A DNA stretch of 64,000 nt from Nansenia antarctica (lineage: Eukaryota; Chordata; Actinopteri; Argentiniformes; Microstomatidae), in assembly GCA_963989245.1 (NCBI GenBank), contig OZ022339.1, forward strand, positions 96,784,832 through 96,848,831, given 5' to 3'. The position numbers and the translations under genes are program-made. Below, one piece after another: positions 47,613-60,500 of this stretch. Position 1 is the stretch's first letter; every line of letters starts with the position of its first letter. The notes beneath the pieces were generated by a model, which saw only the letters and a list, made by a program, of their open reading frames with translations, was not told where the DNA came from and searched no databases.

Positions 47613-50600
47613 CCTGCCTGTGTCTGTGTCTCTGAGTGTATCCGTCTGTCCCTCTGTTTACCAGCTCCATATCAACACAAACTGACAAGCTGTATCCTCC
47701 CCTGCCCCCCCGCCCCCCCCCCCACCCCCCTCCTGCTCAGCACTGGGTCTGGGTCTAACGTCTGGGGTTGGGGTTTGGGGTTTTGGGTCCCTGGCCAGGC
47801 CTCAGAGTTGGATGTCAGTGGGGACGGCAGAGGCCTGAGAGCCTGCTGAAAGCCTGGGTGTTGTCCAAAGAGCTCACTTGTGTGTGTACAAAGGGCCACA
47901 CATATACAGAGAAGGCTGCCAGGGGGAAGTTGAGGAGCCAGGAAGCAGGTGAGACAGGGGGTCATTGTTTTTAGCGGGTTTCTCCTTCATACAGGTGTGA
48001 CTCCTCTGAGCTGGGAGCACAGATCTCTGTTCAGACGGGCGAGGGATACTCTCCAAGAACATTAACAGGCACAGCTTTGCTATGGCATGAAATAACAGCC
48101 ACTCAGGGGGGAAATAATAGTGATGGGTCAGGGACTCAATTGGCTCGGGTATGACCTCTGGGGGACAGCAAGGGCCACAGGCCTGAAAATGTAACATACT
48201 GAACAGTACTACAATGGTGTCTGAAGTGTCTCGTAATAACATGTTCTCACTGTGTTGCTCCACTGGAGAAGCAGCATCCTTATCCTAAGGGAGTGGAGAA
48301 ATTGAACCAGATGAGAGAAAAAGTAGGGAGGGAGGGGGAGAGGAATGAAAAAGCAGGAAGGTGTGTGCCAAAATATGTCAAACCTTTCTGCTCTCTTCTC
48401 CCAAAACATTGGAGATGTAGCGTTGGGAGAGAGGAGTGGGTGGAGGGGAAATGCAAAGAGAGAGAGAGTGAGAGAGAAAGCGAAAGAGAGAGAGAGAGAG
48501 TGAGAGATCAAGAGAAACAGTGTGCATGATGTCAACTGGGGTTAGCGCTCCAAACTGACTGCAGATGGCAGGACGAGGGGTCAGGGATGGAAATTAAAGA
48601 ACAAATTCAGAACAGGAGCGAGGAAGGCTGTTCTGGGGATGATGGGGAAGGGGACAGAGGGGTCAGAGCAGACCCAGCATATGGGCTTTTTAAACAGCAA
48701 TTAGATGCGCCCCCGCTTCCACCTCGGAGCTATGGGGACGATTTGACCCCTAATCATCCCCAATTTCTCCTGAGCCCTCTGACTCCCTGAGATGTGTCTC
48801 CTTAGATTGGCTGTTTATTTTTCCAAGCGTTTCCTGTTTGATTAAAAGAGAGCTGTGGGTCTTTATCGATGTCAGGGAGGGCAAGGGCAACGTGTGCACT
48901 TGCTGCATGCGTTCAACTCCCTTCACCCCTTTCAGTCAATGTTCTATTCAAAACTCATCAGCCATGTTAATGTTGCATGCTAATTTATTGACTTTCTGTT
49001 CAATACTATATTTTTTATCTCCTTTTTTTTGGGGGGGGGGGGGGGGGGGTTCTCAAGTAGTTAGATTAGAATGTACAGAAAGTAAACTTTATCACACACA
49101 ACGTTTTTATTACACCATTCCTCCTTGACAAAGCAGGCTCATATTTCAGGATAATACAGCATTTTTTTTTATGTCTCTCATTATAGTTGTCATTTAGTCT
49201 GGGCTGGATGGCAATCTGTCCCCAAAGATGTCTTGCCTTTTTTTCCCTGTACAGTATGATCCTTCTATTAGACTATAATAAACTGCTGCCAATTTCCAAT
49301 CTAAACATCTGTATTACAGTTGCCAGTACAATTGGCCAATAAATTAAGGGGATTCATGTGGATGTTTAATAGATTAAATCAAATATTTGTTTCATCCATG
49401 TCCCAGATGTCCCATTCATCCTGAAACATGTTGTCATAGACATCGATTGTATGTATGCATTATGTTCAGCCTTCAGAGAGGTTCTCCTCTACAGACATAC
49501 TTAATAAACATATTTCAAATTGATGCTTAGGTTATTCGGTTTGTATAAAAAGTGCACAAACACACACACACACACATTCACACACAAACCTTCTCCAGGG
49601 CTTACAAACACACCACTACACACGTGGGCAGAAGGCTTGTCCTGAACTTTTGAACCGCAGGCAGTCATCATCGAAACCCCTCAACCAAATAGGTGAGGTA
49701 TGGGGGTGGGTGTGTCGAGGGGGGGTGACTTCCCCCACCTATAACCCTTGTGCTCCCAGGTCTTCTCCATAATGAGGTCCCTCATAGACCCCTATAATCA
49801 TGGAACCAAGGCCGTTCCATCCTGCCGTACCCTTCCCTGACACAGCAAACACACTCTAAATGACCAGCCAGTCTCCCTCTGCCATCTGGCCCCCATGCCT
49901 GGCTCTGTCTCCCATCTGCCCTGGATTTATGCCCTCCTGAGGTGTTTCGCCTTTTAAGCGCTCACTTAATTGGCCCCTAGATGCGAAAAAGATGCTGGGG
50001 CCAGTTTTTATTATTGCCAACGGGGAGTTATTGTTTTATTGTTACTCTGAATGCTCAGTATACCAAAAGTTACACACACATGCAATATTTCTGAACACAG
50101 CCTCGGCTAAGAGGGTCTAGTTATACAGTAGATATGAGTTAACAACATATGAGTGATGCATAAATACTGTTGTCCACATGATAATTGTTGTGATGGAAAC
50201 TCGATTTTAGAACACGCCAGTTCGCCCTATTCCTTGAGGCGTTGATGACATTGGGAAGGAATAAGTTGGAGAGGGAACTTGCCTGAACATTGCTCTGAGC
50301 TGCCAGGTCCAGGAAGTTTGAAATAGCCCATTTCCTGTTTCCTGCATGGATGAGGTATGCTACCATGACAACTGCCCCCCTCCAGCATCAAGGTTAACAC
50401 ATCAAACAATATTTGTCTGATGTCAATTTGTATGAATTAATGGGTGATATTCACAGGGAAATAGTACAGAACACATCACTATTTTATATAGCATACGTAT
50501 ATGCAAAGGTGGTGTTTTTATTGGCATTGTAGACAGCTGCATTAGACTGGCTTCATTTCAAAGCTGCAGTAAGTCCTCTATAAAGGAGTAAATTAGAGGT

Positions 50601-52188
50601 ATAAATACAACAGCAGAACCTAAAATACCCATTATGGATAAAAGATAAAGATTGGGTGGTTTTACCTAACAATATGAGCTCTCTAGCACTTAGCCCTCAT
50701 AGAAAAGCATAATTTGCTCATTTGACTAAATGCAAGATGAACAAAAGAAATGTAGTTATCTAAATGGTGCGTTTAAATCTTGATCTTGATTTTAAAAGTT
50801 TAAGTGTTAATTTCTAGTTATTTCCATATTACTTCTCTGTCAGTTCACTACTATAACGTTCCCACATCACAGCTCTAAAAAAAAACGTTGAACAACCCTA
50901 AAAACGCTTCTAAATGAATTTTGGTAAGAATAATAAAAGTGGATTAGGTACCATTGCGTGCCTCTACGCTTCACTGATTATGGGGGGGGAAAAATCCCTT
51001 AAACTGTTCTTTAAACTTTTAAAATAGTTAAGAGCTTCTAAATTTGATTTTACGGTGCATGTCGTTTCATGCATCTTTATTGAAATGAATTCAATTTCCC
51101 TCCAAAAATGGGAGCTGTCATATTATCATAATTTACTTTAAAGTAATCTTGCCTTCCAACAAAGAACTTTTCTGTTCCAGGCACACAGCCCTCTCTCAGC
51201 AGAAGTAGATACTGATGTTCTATGACAAGGGAGGTAGCCTATATTTCTTCATCATACCGATGGAGTCCACGCCAGAAAAATGACAGAGCTGCAGTGACTG
51301 ATGGAGTGAACAACTCTTTCTGACATATCTCTCAACCCCTCTGCTTTGCATCTACACCATTTGAACTTCATGCTGTTGAAAGTTGCATCGGTTCTTTCAT
51401 TAACCTTTGACCTCCTCTGACCCTGATGTCTACCCAAAGGCAGAAAGTTGCTTAAAAGAGGTGATTAGCATAAAGGTTGATTTGGGAGAGAGGAAGAAAG
51501 AGTAAACAAATGTGACACCAGAGAAACGGATTATTTTCATGCAAAAGTATTCTCATCAATAAATGTTCTCTCGCAAAACCTAATAACCTAAACTTGTTTT
51601 AGAATTTCCATTTCACTTGAAAGAAATGTCTACACAGCTGCAGATATCTTTGAGTTTACTTAGTTTACATTGACACTGCTGGCTGTGAATCATAGTATGA
51701 GTTACATTTAATAAATGTAAATCATTCTAAATCCGTAGTTTCCAGCCTCTACTGGTGTTAGGGTAATCTGAACCTAGGTCAGTGCTTATAGAGAAAAGCT
51801 CTATGAGGGATCGTAGTACCTAAAACATTTGCCAGTATTTTACTTGTTTTATTTGGAAACCTTTTACTGTCAAACCGTATTTGATTTTTCAAAACTGCAG
51901 TATCAATGCTATTTATAGAACTTTTATCAAATAGGGTACTAAGAATGGCACATGCGATTGACATTTTAATTAAGTTTGGTAATATTAAACAGGCCTTATC
52001 TTTAACCTCCCCTCACGGGTCCTCTTTGGGGTCTTAGACGTGGCATCGGTAAACAAAGATGGCGGCGACGATTTAAAGTTTTGGTGAAATGTCATTAAGT
52101 TATGGCATTTTAAAGAGGATAGTTTCGTGATTTTAAAAATCTGATTCACAAATAAGTGTCACCCGACTCCACAGATATTTCCGCTACA

Positions 52189-55100
52189 ATGGCTGGGTGG
52201 GCAGGTTTCTCTGACGACGAGCTTCGAAGGTTGCACCAGAAAGGTAACTTGGCTTCAAGTGAACAGAAGCTTAAAGCTCAGTACATCTCAGTGTCTGCTC
52301 TCAACTGTCGGTTTTCTAATATCATTAGGCTGCTAGTCTTTATCTAGTGATTCATGATTGAAGCTAGTATCGGCATGCTTTATGTTGTGCAATATGACAA
52401 CCCTTGGGTACATAAGGTTCAGAGATAGGAAATGTTAGGATATTTATAGCATAGCATAGAGTACAGCACTGACAGTGTTTTATTTGTATAGTATAGTATA
52501 GTGGATAGTGGATATAGCCTTTATTTATGTAAACCAGCTCTTTTCCCTTCTTGTTTTTAGTATAAAAAAAAGATCCTAGCACCAGGGGAGCCCCCCCTCC
52601 CAAATTTCGTTGTATGGTACCTGTACTGTATTAATGACAATAAAGACCATTCATTCATTCATTCATTCATTCATTCATTCATTCATTATTCACCAGATGA
52701 GGTACCTGCGGCTTTGGGTCGCGGCCGGAGACCTGCGCCTACTAACCGGAGTCGGCAGCAGCTGCAGAGGGAGAGAGCAGCGCTCAAGAGTCAACCCGGG
52801 TCCACCAGTCTACCAGCCGAGCAACAGCTCAGCCAGCCCCCGCCGCAGGCTGTCAGTCAGCCCGCCAGCCGTGCGACGCCAGCAGAGCAGCCCAAGGTGG
52901 AGACCCCTGTCGTAAAACGTGACCCAGCTCCAGCAGAGGATACACCGCCCATGGCGAAGGAATTGGAAAAACAGGAGGTGCAATTGTTAGTAAGTTTTTT
53001 GATATCATAGATTGTCCCATATGAGAGCATCTCCTGTCTGAACAACATCATTTGGTTCTCAAACTTAGCCTACAGTTGTTCCCGATCGTTTAATTAAACA
53101 CGTTTCCTGAAACTATAGCTCAATTTGTCAAAACTCTAAAACACAAACACTTAAGAGTTAACCATTTTTCTCAAAACGAAAACGCTCCAAAATCTTTTCT
53201 GAAAACAGATTTTTTTTTTTCACCAAAACGATACACACAGCTATCATGGATATCTCTTACAGAGCATCAATTAAACACTGGTGTGCTACATTTAAAACAT
53301 TACCATCAAACTAGTTTGAACCGATAGGTGATACAGCGACATTGAGTTCTGAGAATACGCAAATGTTAGGCTACCTATTCTTGGCAAAACTAAAAGAAGT
53401 AAAAGGAAAACGTTTAGACTGTCTTTTTGGCATGTAATGATGAAATCAGTGCACAAATACAAAAAGGTATCAAAGCAAATATTTATTTGGTGCTGTAATA
53501 CAGTAAAATGTTCAGCTGACTGCAAAAGTTTTTCGTACGCCCACAAAAAATAAACAACAAAATGCGGTGAAACAGATCATGTAAATCAGTCCGCATCCCA
53601 CCTCCGATCCTGATTAGGCCAGAGGTCCTCATCTACATTGCCTATGATGATGATGTTCTCCCAGGCCAAGCAGGGGAAAAGGAGCCTGGAGTGGTGGATC
53701 CACCCTAGAATGCGCCTGTGTGGATGTCCTCACACGCCTCCTCCATTGCCTGAAAAGTATAGGCTATACAGTACAGTAATAATAATAATAATAACTTTTA
53801 TTTGTATAGTACTTTTCCTGCAAATGTTGCAGTATACAGTATAGGCTACACATATTTCATAAATGTAACACAAAACAACATTACACTAGCAGTAGCCTAT
53901 ATATTTCTCTAAGTACTCTAGACAGCCTATATCCATAGAAACCATAAAGTTACATTACTGTAATTACTGTAGAGAGTATAGAAGACTACTGAAGTGGTTA
54001 GTTACCTATTCTCATCTCTAAATGCCCGGATAACTGAGGCTACGGTAAAGCGGCTCAAATTCGTCTGGACTCGCTGCTCAGCTTCGGTCATTTGAATTGA
54101 TGTCATGATTGAGTACCGGTACATATTCAACCTTATTTGCACCGATTTCATTAGACGTACTGGCTCGCCTTCCTCTTCCTCCTCCTCCTCCTTTTGCTCT
54201 CACTCTTCCTCTCTGTTCTCCATGCTGCTCCGTTTTTTCCTCAACACAGTAGAGGTCATCTGAGGCCTCTTTTATGCTCTGACACATGATTGAAGTGTTT
54301 TGCCAATTGATTTTGAACAAGAAGTGAGTGAGACCAATTGGTAATTAGGGTGTGGCATTTTGAAGGCCAGTGTTTTCCAGGTCAATGAAGTGTGCTAAAT
54401 GATGCGATTTGTGCTCAGAGTTTTTGCAAAAGTGTGATTTTAGAGTTTGAGTGAAAACAAAGGAATTGTAATTGGAAGGTCAAGCGTCAAGTTTTCAGAC
54501 GTGTGCATAGTTCCATTTCTTGTGTGTATACAACGGAGAAAAGCTGTAACACCAATGTGATGTACAGTACAGTACTGTTACAGTTACAGTTTATCCCATA
54601 TAAAAAATAAATACACTGAAAGTCATGTAATGTCAGATATGCTGGTATGCTTGGTATATTATGCTCAGAGCCTGTGTGTTATCATGTGAATGTTACAACT
54701 ATATTTGTGTCGATTGCTGCCTCAGTCTGTTTTGTGTTCTCAAAACCCCATGTTATCATAGGCGGGAGAAGACTCGCCTGGAGCTGCTTCAGCAGGACCA
54801 AAAGATGATCGAAGAGAGGAATAAACGCAAGAAAGCCCTCCTGACAAAGACCATCGCTGAGAAGTAAGGAATGGTCCCGTCATTCTCAATGTTAGCCATC
54901 TGAGTTGTTCATCTAGTATTTTTACACAAAACGCCACACTGAGCAAGTGTGTCGTTTTAGTAGTGCAACTGTTACTATCACATCATCTTTGAAGGAGTCA
55001 AGTTGTACTCTTTCACTTTAAAAGAAAACACGTTCTGCTAACTGCTAAAAGGCATATGTTTATGTTAGTTCACCACCATAATCAACTTCCTGCTTCTGTA

Positions 55101-56309
55101 CACAGATCCAAACAGACACAGGCAGAGACTGTGAAGCTGAAGAGGATCCAGAAGGAGCTGCAGGCGCTGGATGACATGGTGTCCAATGACATAGGCATCC
55201 TGAGGGGTGTGATAGAGCAAGCCAGCTGGGACTACAACAATGCAAGGTAAACACACAATGGACAACATAGCTGTGACGGTAATAATAGCATATTGGTTAA
55301 TAGGGATGGGCTTCTCAGTTCAGTCAGGATGTTATTCATTCGGGAGAGTTCATCCATGGCAAACATGTGTTTAGAAGTCCCCTCTCAGGTTAATTTCCAT
55401 TTGTATAATTGTGCTTGATTGATTGCTGATACATATTATATGATATATTAATCACTAACAGAAACACTCTGTGGCAATGAACATCTGTTTTATTTTGAAG
55501 CTGTCAAACTCTGGAAACACTGCCCCCTATAGGGTGCTCTGAATATTCCTCCGATACATACTGTACACTCAGTCATAACATATCACTATGTACATGAATG
55601 ATTTTAACTCTGTTCCCCACACACAATTTGTATGTATACTGAATGACGCCTCTCTCTTTGGCTATGGATGTTCCTACGACCAATCCCCATCTCTCTCTTG
55701 TATAGGAAACGATATGAGAAGGCTGAGGCTGAGTATGTGACTTCCAAGCTGGACCTCCACAGGAAGAACGAGGTGAAGGAGCAGCTGACTGAGCATCTGT
55801 GCGCCATCATCCAACAGAACGAGCTCCGCAAGGCCCACAAACTGGAGGAACTCCTGCAGCAACTGCACCTACAGGCCACAGAGGAGGAACAGGAGGAGGA
55901 GGAGAGGAAGAGGGTGGAGGAGGAGAGGAAGAGGATAGAGGAGGAGAGGAAGAGGATGGAGGAGGAGAGGAAGAGGGTAGAGGAGGAGATGGAGAGGAAG
56001 AGGGTGGAGGAGGAGAGGAAGAGGATGGAGGAGGAGAGGAAGAGGGTAGAGGAGGAGATGGAGAGGAAGGGGGTGGAGGAGGAAGAGGGAGAGAAGAAGA
56101 AGAGGACGAATAGCACAGAGAATCAGGGAGAGGGCAAGGTCCAGGACGACGGGGAGAGTTCTGTCCAGTCTGCCCCAGATAAACTGTTCACAGTCGTGTC
56201 ACAGACAGCTATGCAGGCAGTGACAGAACCAAAGAGTAGCGGTCAGGACTGTGAAATGGCTGACAGCCCCCTAGCGGGGCAGAGCGTGGGCCAGGCCTTT
56301 CCTTCCTGA
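52189..56309 (+). CDS. gorab: RAB6-interacting golgin (GORAB/SCYL1BP1)
   Basis: Golgi scaffold protein that binds RAB6 and SCYL1 and acts in COPI trafficking. Five coding exons: 52189-52243 (MAGWAGFSDDELRRLHQK), 52697-52989 (RQQLQRERAAL, STSLPAEQQL), 54762-54863 (QKMIEERNKRKKALLTKTI), 55106-55246 (LKRIQKELQALDDMVSNDI) and 55706-56309 (LTEHLCAIIQQNELRKAHK). The central coiled coil is strongly conserved with vertebrate GORAB. The start ATG gives MAGWAGFS, matching the family's GWAGFSEEELRRL. Exon 2 ends in phase 0 at a good donor (TTA|GTAAGT), but exon 3 needs two incoming bases at its acceptor (ATAG|G-CGG), so this junction does not join in frame as read. The C-terminus has an expanded ERKR-EEE repeat. 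The acceptor of exon 2 lies 9 bp past a retroelement tail with (ATTC)n. Confidence 0.93.
52562..52688 (+). mobile_element. Retroelement 3' tail with (ATTC)n abutting gorab exon 2
   Basis: CCCAAATTTCGTTGTATGGT, then CTGTACTGTATTAATGACAA and TAAAGACC, is the standard 3' end of a teleost non-LTR element (Rex/CR1-type). It is followed by about ten ATTC units. Only ATTATTCACCAG separates the repeat from exon 2. Confidence 0.75.
53095..54520 (-). mobile_element. Degenerate IS630/mariner-like transposon in gorab intron 2
   Basis: On the minus strand, 54110-54005 encodes QMTEAEQRVQTNLSRFTVAS followed by VIRAFRDENR, a transposase N-terminal helix-turn-helix block common in fish genomes. 53760-53585 encodes QAMEEACEDIHTGAF and, in another frame, the DLWPNQDRRWDAD terminus. 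The intervening catalytic region is missing or unreadable. Ends are approximate. Confidence 0.7.
55890..56100 (+). repeat. gorab: Coding minisatellite: charged ERKR-EEE repeats in gorab exon 5
   Basis: Repeats built on GAGGAGAGGAAGAGG, with interspersed GAGATG insertions, encode EEERKRVEEERKRIEEERKR and similar. The heptad-like alternation of Glu and Arg/Lys is typical of ER/K single alpha helices or long coiled coils. The human protein has no comparable expansion as I recall it. Confidence 0.88.
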
Positions 56310-57574
56310 GACTCGGGATGGGGAGGGGGTGGGGGGAGGGGGGTAAATGTGGTCCATGTCTGAAGCTCAGAGTTTCTTGTCTGTAGGGATTCAACACGTC
56401 AGTTCAACCCCTTATGGGGATTATCTAGCCTTTGTGTACTAACACTAAACTATATGTCTAACAGGTGATATTTCCGATGTTGCAATGATTCTAAGTACTG
56501 TATGCTTTTTCCTCTGTGGGGGGAAGTTAATTTGTGGTCTCTTAAGTGATGCCTGACAGCTTTCCCTGAGAACTGCATTCGAGCTCTCATTGTGGGAGCG
56601 GACATTAGGCTTGGATGGTTACTGTTTGTCTGCGATGGTTGCTGTCAAACGCGGCTTTGTCTGAAACGCTCTGCCTCAAGCATTTCTTCTAAACAACATG
56701 TGTCTTAACGTTGTATATGAATGCTCTCTCTATGTAATACCCACCCAAACAATGTTCAATCAAAGCACTGCTGTTTTAGGTTGCTTTGTCTTTAGAGTGG
56801 AGAGACAAAAGGCTGTTAATGTTTACCCCTGGAAGTTTCTTTTTTGTAAAGTTTTTTTTTTAAGGAGAAATAAATATAAGATACTATGGGGCTGCAAATC
56901 AATGTCCTCATCTCAGATCTGTAATGTTGTAGATCAACATATTAGCAACATATATACACTATTTAGGGCTGGTAAGAAAAAAAAGAAAGATGTTAACTCT
57001 GTCCAGTCAGTGGGGTTTGTAGAGACTTGCATCTGCAGTGGGCTTCCTAAGCAATGGTAAGGTGATATCTGGTATGTCTGCTGTCCCTCTGAGGAGAGGA
57101 CACCTCAGCATGCATTTCTACACCACTATGGCCTTAGAAGGGTTTGTTTTCAGTTCCTCTCTTTTCAAACAAACCTGTCCATAGCAATACACCATTAATC
57201 TAGTATGAATGTGCTGCGGCTAGCTGTTCTGTGAGTAAAGTGAGTTTTTATCTCCCAGTACCATGGGGTACCAAATGATCAATTGTGTCATCAGGTTTTC
57301 ATTACTTTGCAGAACTTTTTTTTTTTCTTTCATTTTTGGTGAGTTTTATATGACATTTTCTTTATTAATATTGGCTTATTTAAAACTGGTGGATATTTAA
57401 ACTATTTTAGTTTTACGTTACGCAGTAATTGTGTTATCTATATATGGTTATTTATGATGATGTATTAAAAAAATTATATTTTATCAACAGGAATGCAATT
57501 GCACATTAGAAAGTGTTTACACATTGTAAACATTGTGTCAACAATGTTGTCACATTGGTGGTTGAATTAATATG

Positions 57575-57580
57575 AATAAA
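57575..57580 (+). terminator. gorab: Likely gorab polyadenylation signal
   Basis: AATAAA followed within about 20 bases by a GT-rich stretch (57597-57612). An earlier AATAAA at 56869-56874 could be used for a shorter 3' UTR. No other gene lies between gorab's stop and this site. Confidence 0.5.
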
Positions 57581-60500
57581 ATGTTATGAAATGGAGAGTG
57601 TCTTGTTTCGTTCATTTTCAGAGGGGATTTGTTTAATTGTTTTCATTTTCATAATCAAATGCATGACGGTAATTTAAATGATTCGTTTCAATCTTTATTT
57701 TTTAACTGCTGGGAGGGATCCGGGAGAAACGGTTTGCTTCGAGCATGTGGTTCTGAGAGGAATTTACCGAGCATAGTTTCGAACTCCCATCGCTTTTTCA
57801 AGTCATTTTAAAGTGCAGTAAGTGTTCTGTAAACCGCTCTGAGATTTTACAGCTTTGCTTTGGACACATCTGGCCGTCTGAAAGGGAGATCATAAACCCA
57901 GCTCTTTTAATTAGTCAGCGAGTAGTGAGTGACCACTGAATGTCCCCAGCACCTCGAAGGTCAAGGCTTTAATGCGTCTGATATCCTGCCATAATTGATG
58001 ATAATAGCCCTGATTTAATTTAGAACTTATTTCATTAATATTTTAAAGGCTATTCCGCATACATGTTTGTCCCTCAGAATATATTGATTTCGGTGCTCTT
58101 GAGTTTTAGGAGATTCATTTAAAAAACGATACGTATCAATAGCCTCAATAAAGAGGCCTCCTTGCGAGAAGGAAAGCGAACATCTCTGTTCTTGATAATC
58201 CAATAATAGTTTCATAATCGGTGTATGCCTATAGAGATGTTGGGGTCCATATAGGATATATTACAATAACACGAATTGGAAATATATTGGCAATTCTGTT
58301 ATGTGAAGCGGTTGGACCCAACTTCAGAGAGCGGCGGGCCTATGGAGCGGTGTGATTTATGTGGCGCTAGAGTCCCCAGACAGGTCGAGAAAGGCCGTGT
58401 AACTTGAGAGCCGACGACTGAGGGAAAAAAGGTGAAATCAACTTTTACTGAAATTCTCTGCCATATGGCTTCGTCGTCGTTGTTGAATTTTGACATTGAA
58501 ACTGTGTATTATGGGTAATGAATTATAGCCTATTAATTGGACGCATGCATCAATAGACTGATGAATGCAAAAGGCCTTATGTTGGTATGTAAGCTATTAA
58601 ATTCACGTAGGCCTTCGCTGTCGCCGAAAGTGGTGAAGGCCATTTTAATTTCAAAACAATGTTTCGATTGAAATACAGGCCTAGCAATAGAGATATTAAT
58701 AGTATTATATGATTAATATAGCCACGGTCACATGGCCTAATAATGACTTTTCATTTTAGTTTTCCATTGAATTTCATGTTTCACTATGGGGCCACTGACA
58801 ATTCATTAAGATTTTAGAATGACGTTATTTAAAAAATACATAAATAAATGAAAATAGTGCTATAGCAATAAAGGCTTAAACATTATTTGGGATTATTTGA
58901 TTATCATTTACTATAAGTATGTGGAACCACACTGGAAAGGTTATTCGAAAATCACATGTATTAATAGAGGCATGCAGGCCAGGTTCGCTATAGAGGTGTG
59001 CCATAAGATATATGGGTAAATATAAGCCCAAATCGCGGCCCAATCAACAGCTACAATATACAGCGTGACGATTTCTATTTACATCATCATCATATTTGCA
59101 TTAGCATCATTATCATATTTGTGATCAGCCATTTTCATTAAGGCCTGACAGTACTAGAAATGGTTGAATTATAATTTTGAGTGTTGTTGGTTTTTTGTTT
59201 TGTTTTTGGCATTCTAAACGGAATTTAATTGTATGCTAAATGTTAAAGTAGATAGCTCGTATAGCTATTATACATCGAAATTGTTTGAAATTGTTGGTGT
59301 GAGAATAATTGTGTGCATCAAGATGAAATGTAGGCTATAGGCCTAATATATTGAGAAGTAAACACAGTGCTTATATATAGGCTACGCATTTCCCGAGTGA
59401 AAACTCACACTTTAATGTGTTTTCTTTTGTTGTTGATTCAGTGGTGTATTAGCTCAATGATTGTTTTGCCTTTGGCTGCATTACTTCCACTCCAGCCACA
59501 GCGGATCGTCCGGCGGGCCTGAGTGCAGTGCTGTCCAGTGACCCTTGGTGCTGATTGGGGTATATCGTGTTGGCCCCTGTCCGCTTTTATTTCCCTAATT
59601 GGGAGTAAATGGCCTCCTTGTTGACTCTTCATATCCTGTGCGGGAAACCATGTTGCCGAGAAAATTCACCCCCCATGCCTTGATTGCAGCGACAAGGGAA
59701 TTGTCATCGTCAGACCTGTTGAACTGCAAATTCTTCGCACAGGCTCTGAGTACTGCTGATTAAAGCATTATTGGGTCCACAATTGGCAGATGCTTTCAAT
59801 AACAAACATATTTCCCAATGGAAATGTATAATCGAGATTAGATCTAATCTTAACACACAGAAGCTATGTGATTGTTGCTTCATGGACTCGACAACTCCTG
59901 CATGTTTCTGTTGAATGAACATCAGGCATGGATCCATAATGTTATTGTCGGTGCTCTAGGATGCGTTCTCACTCAGTCGCCTCTTCGACTTGGTTTAAGG
60001 CACATGCGACACACAATGTAGGCTATATAGCCTGTGTATCTGTCTGCCCTCTATTATTCCAACCCTCAAACAAGAAAGAACTCCAAGCGCTAATTGCAAA
60101 CTGCCTGTGGTGTTTGGACATAAAAAGCAATCTGCTCCCGATTAAACAACACGTCGAGTTTACAAAGCACTCCGCGTGTGAAATTAATTCACCCGCGCTG
60201 ATTCTGATTAAAAAGCCAACCGCTGCCGCTGCCCTGTTCTTGCAAGGGCAACGGCTCTCAGGCGTCTCAAAAAGCATGGAAACTTTTTTTTTTTTTTTTT
60301 AAATAAGTGCTCTAAAACTACCAATTAAAACGCAGATAGGCCTCTTTGCTTAGCAGCTTTTTACATACATGTCTTGATTTGTGACCTGCCTTTTTTGGAT
60401 TGTGCTGCGAAAGATGATTGTCTATCGCATAATTCCCCAAACGTTACTACTTATAACTAATGTTAAAGAACCACATACCACTTGCAGCTTGATAATGTGG

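Noticed and set aside
55604..56116. Minus-strand Ser/Leu/Phe-rich frame and a second plus-strand Gly/Glu-rich frame
   Set aside because: Both are shadows of the gorab Glu/Arg repeat; only the frame continuous with the conserved coiled coil is real.
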